Of a stretch of 12,958 nucleotides of DNA, positions 6,750 to 12,958 are shown one piece after another. Position numbers and translations under genes: made by a program. The notes below the pieces were generated by a model. The model saw only the letters and a program-made list of their open reading frames with translations, searched no databases and was not told the DNA's origin. Source of the stretch: Planctomycetota bacterium (GTDB taxonomy: Bacteria; Planctomycetota; PUPC01; JACPCR01); assembly GCA_030740295.1 (NCBI GenBank), contig JASLXP010000844.1, positions 1 through 12,958 of the forward strand. The letters run 5' to 3'. Every line of letters begins with the position of its first letter. Positions within the stretch are counted from its first letter, which is position 1.

Positions 6750-9244
6750 CACTTCACCCCCTTCCCGTAGATGCCGACATCGAACGCCTTGTGCGCCCTG
6801 CGTGCCCGCACGGCGAGAACATTCTCCCCCTTCTTCAAAAATCTGAGCGCGCTGGTCTGTAAGGGAACTGGGGCATACTCACCTCGGTGCTCGCTTATCC
6901 AGGCAATGCAGTGTCCATTGAGGTAAACCGCTGCGGAAGCTCTGTGTCCGATGCAGCGCATGTAGAGCTTCCATTCCGAGTAACCTTTCGAGGGGGCGTT
7001 GAAGGTGATCCTGTAATAGACGGAGTCTGTGCCGCGGGGCATTTTAAAGGCCGTGCCCCTCGCGTTCGTCATGGGCCCTTTGGCCTTTGCCCACTTGCTG
7101 TCATCAAATGAGGAGTCCTTCCAACTCGAGGCCGGTGGCTTACCATCCTTCTGCATCGGCAGATATGCAAAGGTCGCTGCATCCTTACCTTCATTGAGGC
7201 CCGATGCCGGAAGGAGCGCCCTCCAATCCTTCACGAAGGTATCCTCGATATAACCGTGCTTTCGCAAATAACTGTTTGGAAACCAGCTTGTCCAGTGGCC
7301 GCCTGTTTTCAGAAAGGCGTTGCGCTTGATCATGCGCATGGCGACCGGGTCTGTTTCTTTCGTGTACCAGTATCTCTCGTGCATCATGCTGGCGGAATCG
7401 ACCCAGCGGGAGTCGTCGGACGGGATGGTCAGAAGTGCGGTCGCAAATTTCTGATAGATGCCGCTCTTTTCATCCTCTGCAATTTCCCGGATCGCACGCC
7501 GTGATTCGGGCTCGGTGTAGATAAGGAAATAGTTGTCTTCGAATACTCTGGCCGCAGCTATTACCGGCGCATACTTGCGGCCCGTGCTTTCGGATAGCAG
7601 GCTCTTTGCCTCTGCCAATTTCCCGTCACACATGGCATTGAGTGTTACCGCAGTTGTTCTGGCTTTGACGGGATTGCCATTCGTGAGTGCCTGTTTAATC
7701 GAAAGGATCGAACTGGCGATGTCTTTTTCCTTTGCATCGGCTGCCTTCAGAAGCTGCCGGCCGAATTCCGTCCTGCTGCTGACCGTTTTGCGGAGCTTGT
7801 CAAAACTCAACTTTCGATAGAGCTGCATCCCTTTCCGGATGTCGGCGGAAAGCCGCACATTTCCAAAGACGCTCTCACCCTTGCCGAAAATCCGAAGACT
7901 TCTGTTCGGGACACCATACACCAATGCCAGGGTGCCGGTATTCGCAAGCGGCCCCATAAAATAGCCGGTGAGATAGGAGAACCCGAGCCCTTTGCCGGGC
8001 AACTGAAAGCCGCCGTCCCAACGCCGGCACGCGTGGTAGAGCCAGTTCCAGTGATCGAGACTCCGCCGATAGTCCGGCCGATGGGGATTCAAATTGCCGG
8101 CGATGTGCCCCCAACAGAATCCAAGCAACCCACCGGTGTGGCCTTTATTGCGGGCATCAGGGAAATCCGTGACGATGTGACCGAAGAGCTCGGCCGCGCT
8201 TTTCTCGCCCTTGGCATGGAGGGCGAGGCAGACGAGGGCATCCTTGCTGTTGCCTGTGGAGTTGAACTCAGGATGGTGGTCACCGTAGGGCAGGGTGCCG
8301 TTATCGACATACCTCATGAAATAGTGGCGTGCCCGAACGAGGGAGTCTCGATGACGAATGCCGCACTCATCGAGCAGTTCCAGGGCCAGCCAGCAGCCTG
8401 CCCCGGCTGGATTCATCAACCCGCCCTGGACGTATCCGTAGCCGCCCGGCCCGCCGTGGGTCCAGCCGCCACGCGGGTCTTGCTCGGTGGCAATGCGGTT
8501 GCCGACCCTCTCAAGTGCTTTCACTGCGCTCTGATCGCCGGTCTTCAGATAGTACTCTGCCATAAAGATACCGGTGTAGCCGAGACCCCAGGCGAACGTG
8601 CCGGTTTCCGTCACCTTGTTGCTTCTGTCATACCAGGCGATCAGGCGGCGACAATTCTGAAGGTATCGTGGGTCATCGCTGGCCAGCCACATCAGCCCGA
8701 TCATGGCCCAGCCGACGGACGCGTCGAAATAGAATCCTCCATCCGGGTTCTGGTTTTCCGCGAGATACCTTGCAGCGTCAGCAAGAATCCGTTCGGACTT
8801 CTCACAATAGAACGGCCATGTCGGCGCCAGCGAGGGGAGCTTAGCCAGTTTCAGGATCTTGATAGCGCGTTGCCCGTCACGCTGAATCGTCAGCTTCATC
8901 TGGCCCGTCACCTCGGAAGCAACCACCTCTTTGCCAAGCGTCATCATCGGATGCTCGCCAAACGGTTTGCCGTTCACCTCCTTGATCACATCACCGGGTT
9001 TGAGCACGCCGTCCGCGGGGGAGCCGGTATCGATTTCGCGTGCGATCAGGTTGTCGGCCAGGACCCATCCTTTAAGGCCGGTCGGTCCGAAAACCGTGGT
9101 CACATAGAACTTCGCTCCCTCCAGACTGACGTCCGATGTGAGCTCTTCTATTTCGAAGAACTCATCGCTCTTCCGGGCATCGCCTGCGAACGATATGTCT
9201 GCAGACAGGACGACCAGCAGCAGAATTGCTGTTCCTTTCATCAT
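6749..9244 (-). CDS. Secreted PDZ + alpha/alpha-toroid + beta-sandwich protein (probable DUF6288 family)
   Basis: An 831-aa protein with a signal peptide (hydrophobic 5-18, probable cleavage after SFA at 20). Domains in order: a PDZ-like domain at about 45-130 (ADNLIAREIDTGSPADG, LKPGDVIKEVNGKPF) and a helical toroid at about 150-450. The toroid has aromatic/Gly-rich turns typical of prenyltransferase/pectate-lyase-like barrels (NQNPDGGFYFDASVGWAMIG, QDPRGGWTHGGPGGYGYV, CRRWDGGFQLPGKGLG). A helical region spans about 465-680. A C-terminal galactose-binding-like sandwich of the GH2 N-domain kind spans about 700-829 (SSFDDSKWAKA, YYRITFNAP, AAVYLNGHCIAWISEHRGEY, GENVLAVRARR). The overall plan fits the DUF6288 proteins of PVC bacteria as I remember them; this is from memory, not a search. 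No enzyme active site can be assigned. The start has an AGAGGA site (9248-9253) before two ATGs. It sits 23 bp after the esterase gene and overlaps the lipoprotein start by one base. Confidence 0.85.
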   Translation of the reverse strand: MMKGTAILLLVVLSADISFAGDARKSDEFFEIEELTSDVSLEGAKFYVTTVFGPTGLKGWVLADNLIAREIDTGSPADGVLKPGDVIKEVNGKPFGEHPMMTLGKEVVASEVTGQMKLTIQRDGQRAIKILKLAKLPSLAPTWPFYCEKSERILADAARYLAENQNPDGGFYFDASVGWAMIGLMWLASDDPRYLQNCRRLIAWYDRSNKVTETGTFAWGLGYTGIFMAEYYLKTGDQSAVKALERVGNRIATEQDPRGGWTHGGPGGYGYVQGGLMNPAGAGCWLALELLDECGIRHRDSLVRARHYFMRYVDNGTLPYGDHHPEFNSTGNSKDALVCLALHAKGEKSAAELFGHIVTDFPDARNKGHTGGLLGFCWGHIAGNLNPHRPDYRRSLDHWNWLYHACRRWDGGFQLPGKGLGFSYLTGYFMGPLANTGTLALVYGVPNRSLRIFGKGESVFGNVRLSADIRKGMQLYRKLSFDKLRKTVSSRTEFGRQLLKAADAKEKDIASSILSIKQALTNGNPVKARTTAVTLNAMCDGKLAEAKSLLSESTGRKYAPVIAAARVFEDNYFLIYTEPESRRAIREIAEDEKSGIYQKFATALLTIPSDDSRWVDSASMMHERYWYTKETDPVAMRMIKRNAFLKTGGHWTSWFPNSYLRKHGYIEDTFVKDWRALLPASGLNEGKDAATFAYLPMQKDGKPPASSWKDSSFDDSKWAKAKGPMTNARGTAFKMPRGTDSVYYRITFNAPSKGYSEWKLYMRCIGHRASAAVYLNGHCIAWISEHRGEYAPVPLQTSALRFLKKGENVLAVRARRAHKAFDVGIYGKGVK

Positions 9245-9267
9245 GTTTCCTCTTCGGGTTTGCCAGG

Positions 9268-11409
9268 CTATTGATCCTTCTCAGCCTCCGGATAGAGCAC
9301 TTTCTTCAAAGCCTCAAGTTTTTCCCTCACCTCCTTGTCGGAACTGCGGGTCAGTTTATCCAGCTCGTTCAGGCTTGTTCTGATCTTTCTGTCCGTGACG
9401 TTTTTCTTGATGGCATTCTGATCAGCGCGGCCATTGTCTGTTTTCGGGTATGGCCAGTCGTCGCTGCGGAAGGCGGGAACGGGTGCGATTCTCGTGCCCA
9501 GATTTCCGATCGGGAAGTTTGCCCACGCATAGCGGACCGCGACTGGTATCTCGACCAGGTCGCTCCATACCTCCAGTGCGCGTTCCTTCACGTTGGGCCT
9601 GACTTCCGCGGGAAACCATCGCCTGTCTTCGCCTGCAATCTGAAAGTCTCTGTAATCGGGATTCCGGCCTTCTTCAAAGGTCGAAGGCAAGACCTGCCAG
9701 GAAGCCGGGTAACGTTTATGCTCACTGTTCTTGATTTCTTCATAGATCGTATCGATCTGCTTTTCGCGCTCCTGCTCGGCCTCAAACCGGACAAGGATCC
9801 TGTTTTCTCTGATCTCGAATGATCTGTACCTGAAGCTCATGTGCGCGATCTTTTTTCCGTAGACTTTTGCCAGGGCCCACCGTGACGCGCGTTCACCGAC
9901 GGGCTGTTTGAAGTTCGGGTGAATGTTGTCCTGCCCGCAGTCATAGGTAACGATCAGCCCGGTGTTGGGAATTTTGGCGTGAGTGCGGCTGTGGGAATCC
10001 CGGATGCGGGCCCAGGCCGAGAACGGGCTTCGTTCCAGGTCGTCGTTGTATTTGCCGCAGCCGGGCATGCCGATGATGCCGAACGGGAGTTGTTCGTTGC
10101 CGAAGAGTTTTCGATAGGCGGGGATGATGGTCGGGAACACGTATTGATACTGATCGAATCTCCCACCGAAGACATTGTTCTCCCCCTGGTAGTAGAGCGC
10201 CCCTGCGATGGCCATCCCCTTCAGCGGGTGCACGCCGGCGTTGAACATGCCCGCGGGTGGGGACCAGCCGGAGCGGAGTTCCTTGTCGTCGGGGCGCTCC
10301 TTCCACAGAGTGTTCTTATAGTGCATTGCCGGTGCTTTGATTTCCGTACCTTTGAAAAAAGCCTGCGCCTTTCGCTCCAGGCCCCAGACTTTCCATGGCG
10401 CCATATTGTCCGGGCCGCCGTTGTGCTTCAGTTTGATCGCTTCGTGCCAGTCGGCCGCGATCTTTCGCCATTCGGCAAGCCGTTCCTTATCGAGATGTTT
10501 GGCCATGAACTTGTCATGTTCCGCCCACCAGGCCGCAACGGCTTTCTTCGCTCTGGGCCGCCACAGGTTGACGATATCCGCCTTTGCTTTGGCCAGCCGC
10601 TGCAGGTATTCCTCTGATTCCCACTCCTTTGCCTGGGCCTCATATTCTGCAAGTTGCTTTGCGACGACCGGGGCTTTGATGGCCTGCAGCTCTTCTCTCG
10701 ATGTCCACGAAATCCCGAGCGTGCCTCCCCGTGCGTTGTTGATGATCCCGATTGGTACACCCAAGTTCAGGTGCAGGTTTCTGGCGAACACATACGCGAC
10801 GGCTGAGAAGTGCGGCATGCTCTCGTCCGAGGTGATATTCCAATCGACCTTTACCGGCAGATCGTTGAGAGGCCGGTACCAGGAGAAGTCGTATTTTGTA
10901 TAGCGGATTCCTGAGAGGTGAAGCCCGTTCATCCACAGATCTTTGTTGAGCGCACCGGTCCACACCATGTTGCTCTGTCCGCTGCAGACCCAGACTTCGC
11001 CGACCAGGATGTTCTCTATCCGTGCCGCGTTCCCTTTGTCGTCCCCGACAGTGATCCGTTTGCTCCTAAAGCTGGGATTCATGGCCGGGAACTCAACCCG
11101 CCAGGAGCCGTCTTTTGCCGCAACCGTCTTGGCGTTTTGAGCCTGAAACTTCGGTGCATTGTGCTCCCTGTACGCAATCGAAGCCGGAGCCTCGCCGGGC
11201 TGCGTGACCGGCTGGTCGTTCTCTTCGATGGTTACGGTCAGTTTCGAGCCCGGTGCCGCCCATCCCCAGATCGTGGACGTCTTCTTCTGCTGCAGCACCA
11301 TGTTACTGTTGAAGATATTGGCGAACCGCAGCGGTGTCTGCTCCGCATGAGAATCGATCACGACTAAGGCAACCAGTGTCGCTGCCAGGAATTCGATTTT
11401 GCGTTTCAT
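9268..11409 (-). CDS. Secreted sialate O-acetylesterase-like protein (SGNH fold)
   Basis: A 713-aa protein from ATG at 11409. An upstream in-frame ATG at 11442 would add 11 polar residues before the signal peptide, whereas 11409 follows a good GGAGAGG site, so it is preferred. The signal peptide covers 1-22 (cleavage after DSHA). LRFANIFNSNMVLQQ (27-41) and the next ~90 residues form the N-terminal beta-sandwich typical of sialate O-acetylesterases. Catalytic blocks: VCSGQSNMVW at 141-150 (Ser146), VPIGIINNARGGT at 218-230, ALYYQGENNVFGG at 404-416 and DNIHPNF at 494-500 (Asp494/His497). A charged, Trp/Lys/Glu-rich helical insert at about 245-385 splits the esterase domain. The C-terminus has the VRYAWANFPIGNL motif (625-637) and a charged helical tail (655-713). 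It probably de-O-acetylates sugars outside the cytoplasm. As first gene of the operon it lies directly downstream of the divergent promoter region. Confidence 0.9.
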   Translation of the reverse strand: MKRKIEFLAATLVALVVIDSHAEQTPLRFANIFNSNMVLQQKKTSTIWGWAAPGSKLTVTIEENDQPVTQPGEAPASIAYREHNAPKFQAQNAKTVAAKDGSWRVEFPAMNPSFRSKRITVGDDKGNAARIENILVGEVWVCSGQSNMVWTGALNKDLWMNGLHLSGIRYTKYDFSWYRPLNDLPVKVDWNITSDESMPHFSAVAYVFARNLHLNLGVPIGIINNARGGTLGISWTSREELQAIKAPVVAKQLAEYEAQAKEWESEEYLQRLAKAKADIVNLWRPRAKKAVAAWWAEHDKFMAKHLDKERLAEWRKIAADWHEAIKLKHNGGPDNMAPWKVWGLERKAQAFFKGTEIKAPAMHYKNTLWKERPDDKELRSGWSPPAGMFNAGVHPLKGMAIAGALYYQGENNVFGGRFDQYQYVFPTIIPAYRKLFGNEQLPFGIIGMPGCGKYNDDLERSPFSAWARIRDSHSRTHAKIPNTGLIVTYDCGQDNIHPNFKQPVGERASRWALAKVYGKKIAHMSFRYRSFEIRENRILVRFEAEQEREKQIDTIYEEIKNSEHKRYPASWQVLPSTFEEGRNPDYRDFQIAGEDRRWFPAEVRPNVKERALEVWSDLVEIPVAVRYAWANFPIGNLGTRIAPVPAFRSDDWPYPKTDNGRADQNAIKKNVTDRKIRTSLNELDKLTRSSDKEVREKLEALKKVLYPEAEKDQ

Positions 11410-11413
11410 CTGT

Positions 11414-11420
11414 CCTCTCC
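11414..11420 (-). promoter_or_regulatory. Ribosome binding site that fixes the start of the sialate O-acetylesterase-like gene
   Basis: The minus strand reads GGAGAGG, then ACAG, then ATG at 11409-11407, a good Shine-Dalgarno match at normal spacing. It selects this ATG over the in-frame ATG 33 bases upstream and places the signal peptide at the very N-terminus. Confidence 0.6.
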
Positions 11421-11486
11421 ATTCCCGAAATAATCCATCCATGCCCCTCTGTATCTGATCAGTCAGGTTAGCTCAACTTGTGAGCG

Positions 11487-11515
11487 TTGCGGCTGATCTA
11501 TGCGGGTGCTAGAAT
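11487..11515 (+). promoter_or_regulatory. Candidate sigma-70 extended -10 promoter for the kinase gene
   Basis: TTGCGG at 11487-11492 and TAGAAT at 11510-11515 are separated by exactly 17 bp. TG at 11507-11508 adds the extended -10 element (TGCTAGAAT). The -10 matches the consensus at 5 of 6 positions and the -35 at 3 of 6. Transcription would start near 11522 and give a leader of about 100 nt before the kinase ATG. This is a visual match only. Confidence 0.35.
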
Positions 11516-11620
11516 GCCGCGTCCCCTACGTAAATCCTTGGATTTCAGTATTTTCCCCACCATTTGGCATAGTTCGGCAAGCTTGCGCGAGCCTTTTCCG
11601 GCCTGTAGTTATCACATTTC

Positions 11621-12958
11621 ATGGCCACCCGGTACGATGTCAGATTTCTTGCTGCAGCGATAAAGGCCAACTACCTGAACGAAACGAGGGCCAAGGAGCT
11701 CTTTGATGCATTTGCAGCATCTGGATCGGCGGAAAAGGGGGCGACTCTAGCTTCATTTGCCAGAGAACAGAACTTCCTCTCTGATTCTCAGGTGGACATT
11801 CTGGAACGGGTGGTAGGCAACGACCCCGCAACGGAGAAGAAACCGGCAAGCCGGATCGGTCCCTATGAGCCTGTCTCAAAGCTTGGCTCGGGAGGGATGG
11901 GCGTGGTTGTCAAGGCAAGGCAGTCAGAGACCGGGGAGGTCGTGGCCCTCAAGATCCTTCCACGCCGGCTCTATGAAGACCCCGAATACATCCAGCGGTT
12001 TGTCAGAGAAGCTAACAATGCTTCAAGGCTCAACCACCCCAACATCATGCGGGGCCTCGGCGCGAACAAAACGGAGGACGGTCTTTACTATTACGCAATG
12101 GAATTCATCGATGGCGAATCCGTTCAGGCCATCATCGATCGCATGGGCAGCATTCCTGAATCCCAGGCGATAGCGATCTCGATTCGGGTGACGCGGGCCC
12201 TCCAACACGCCTCTGAGAGCGCCATCATTCATCGTGATATCAAGCCCGAGAACATCATGATTAATCGCGATGGCAAAGTTAAGCTCACCGATCTGGGCCT
12301 TGCCAAAGAGATGCTCGACAGCCGCGTCACCCAGACCGGCATCGCGCTCGGCACGCCCCACTACATGTCTCCTGAGCAGGCCCGGGGCGACAAAGAGATC
12401 GACATTCGGAGCGATATCTATTCTCTCGGCGCAACCCTCTATCACATGCTCACGGGCCAGCCGCCTTTCGTAGGAAAATCAGCCGCGGTCGTCATCACTA
12501 AGCATCTGATGGAACAGGTCCCTTCGCCGCAGGAAATCAAATCAGAGGTCTCCACCGGCATCTGCAAAGTCATTGCCAGAATGATGGCCAAAGAGCAGGA
12601 GGATCGGTATCCAAATCCCAAGGCTCTCAATCAGGATTTAGAGTTGGTGGCGCGGGGCGAAGAACCCAAACTCGGGAACATCGAAAACAAGAAGACAAGC
12701 GTGAAGGTGCCCCTCCCTGTCAGCCCACCTGCGGAAGAGTCTTCCAGGCCGCCGCCGAAACCGCGGTCAAGCCTCCGCACCAGAAAATCGCGCCGCGACA
12801 AAAAGAAATCGCTCGTTGCACCAATTCTGTCCGCCATCATAGGTTTGCTGCTGTTTGCATTGGCGGCACTCATCGTGATGAACAAATCAGAGCCCCCCAA
12901 GCCGCCAAAACAGACGCCCAGGCCTGAGACGCAGCCGAAGACAACCATCCAACAGGGG
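11621..12958 (+). CDS. Membrane-anchored Ser/Thr protein kinase, PknB-like (3' partial)
   Basis: The frame is open from ATG 11621 to the window end (446 codons, no stop). An in-frame TAG at 11606-11608 excludes any earlier start. The kinase domain spans about 80-345. It has the Gly loop GSGGMGVV (89-96), Lys111 in ALKIL, Glu130 in the C-helix, the catalytic loop HRDIKPEN (204-211, Asp206), DLG in place of DFG (Asp224), GTPHYMSPEQ (244-253), Asp265 and Arg329. All catalytic residues are present, so it should be active. Residues 8-66 form an N-terminal helical extension with two similar units. A Pro/Lys/Arg-rich linker (about 365-396) precedes one membrane segment (398-420, APILSAIIGLLLFALAALIV), followed by a Pro-rich presumed extracytoplasmic region cut by the window edge. 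No Shine-Dalgarno site precedes the ATG. The target is unknown. It is transcribed divergently from the esterase operon and could be part of its control, but that is only positional. Confidence 0.93.
   Translation, partial: MATRYDVRFLAAAIKANYLNETRAKELFDAFAASGSAEKGATLASFAREQNFLSDSQVDILERVVGNDPATEKKPASRIGPYEPVSKLGSGGMGVVVKARQSETGEVVALKILPRRLYEDPEYIQRFVREANNASRLNHPNIMRGLGANKTEDGLYYYAMEFIDGESVQAIIDRMGSIPESQAIAISIRVTRALQHASESAIIHRDIKPENIMINRDGKVKLTDLGLAKEMLDSRVTQTGIALGTPHYMSPEQARGDKEIDIRSDIYSLGATLYHMLTGQPPFVGKSAAVVITKHLMEQVPSPQEIKSEVSTGICKVIARMMAKEQEDRYPNPKALNQDLELVARGEEPKLGNIENKKTSVKVPLPVSPPAEESSRPPPKPRSSLRTRKSRRDKKKSLVAPILSAIIGLLLFALAALIVMNKSEPPKPPKQTPRPETQPKTTIQQG

Larger units (their letters stand above)
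2259..11409 (-). other. Probable five-gene operon for glycan de-acetylation/degradation
   Basis: Five minus-strand genes follow each other with gaps of 23, -1, 29 and 46 bp and no terminator-like hairpin with a T-run between them. The order is sialate O-acetylesterase-like, PDZ/toroid protein, HEAT lipoprotein, heparinase-like, SASA esterase. Three gene products have signal peptides, one is a lipoprotein and one appears cytoplasmic. The families point to breakdown of an acetylated, probably uronic-acid-containing polysaccharide. No transporter, sulfatase or dedicated regulator lies within the cluster. Co-transcription is inferred from spacing and direction only. Confidence 0.7.
11410..11620. 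promoter_or_regulatory. Divergent intergenic region between the esterase operon and the kinase gene
   Basis: This 211-bp region is the largest non-coding stretch in the window and must carry the start signals for both divergent units. Visible elements are a good extended -10 promoter reading right (11487-11515), a weak candidate reading left (TTGAGC at 11476-11471, 17-bp spacer, TACAGA at 11453-11448, only 3 of 6 matches in the -10), the palindrome CTGATCAG (11455-11462) and an inverted repeat GCTCA-5 nt-TGAGC (11471-11485) lying over the left-facing -35 and beside the right-facing -35. No RNA gene or riboswitch pattern was recognised. Confidence 0.5.

Noticed and set aside
6750..6752. GTG as the start codon of the HEAT lipoprotein
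   Set aside because: The next codon is ATG in a TGATG stop-start overlap, the usual coupled arrangement. GTG would add only one residue and cannot be excluded.
8033..9274. A 413-codon open frame on the plus strand opposite the PDZ/toroid gene
   Set aside because: It lies wholly antisense to a gene with a signal peptide, recognisable domains and a ribosome site. Its translation shows no motif and no ribosome site.
9919..10617. A 232-codon open frame on the plus strand opposite the large esterase
   Set aside because: It is antisense to the conserved QGEN and DNIHP blocks and has no supporting motif.
11410..11442. An 11-residue N-terminal extension of the large esterase from the upstream ATG
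   Set aside because: It adds polar residues ahead of a canonical signal peptide and would place the GGAGAGG ribosome site inside the coding region.
1..12958. Defence system, phage, CRISPR, toxin-antitoxin or biosynthetic cluster content
   Set aside because: No nuclease, transposase, integrase, repeat-spacer array, toxin-antitoxin pair or biosynthetic core enzyme was recognised in any frame.

Overview
The window looks like a chromosomal segment from a bacterium of the PVC superphylum (Planctomycetota, Kiritimatiellota or Lentisphaerota type). This rests on the mix of gene families: GQSNM-type sialate/acetyl-xylan esterase-like proteins, a heparinase II/III-like protein, a large PDZ + alpha/alpha-toroid protein that I believe belongs to the DUF6288 group, and a membrane-anchored eukaryotic-type Ser/Thr kinase with an N-terminal extension. 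The phylum is an inference. There is no rRNA or other marker gene. The window is densely coding; I saw no tRNA, rRNA, CRISPR array, insertion sequence or integrase.

Layout. (1) Positions 1-2211, + strand: the 3' part of a large multidomain glycoside-hydrolase-like protein (CBM9-like module, two Ig-like sandwiches, a GH-A-like barrel with a DEP motif, a C-terminal sandwich). Its 5' end is outside the window. (2) Positions 2259-11409, - strand: five tightly packed genes that read as one operon. In transcription order they are a secreted 713-aa sialate O-acetylesterase-like protein, a secreted 831-aa PDZ/toroid/lectin-like protein, a HEAT-repeat lipoprotein whose start overlaps the preceding stop (TGATG), a 710-aa heparinase II/III-like protein without a signal peptide, and a secreted 413-aa SASA-type (DUF303) esterase. 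The gaps are 23, -1, 29 and 46 bp. (3) Positions 11410-11620: a 211-bp divergent intergenic region with a plausible extended -10 promoter facing the kinase. (4) From 11621 to the right edge, + strand: a Ser/Thr protein kinase, open at the window end.

Working together. Two carbohydrate de-acetylases, a uronic-acid-type lyase fold and an adjoining GH-like protein suggest a locus for dismantling an O-acetylated acidic glycan. No sulfatase, SusC/D pair or transporter is visible, so neither the substrate nor the uptake route can be named. The most novel part is the translationally coupled pair of the PDZ/toroid/lectin-like exported protein and the HEAT-repeat lipoprotein, for which I know no assigned biochemical role. 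The divergent kinase may or may not be functionally linked.
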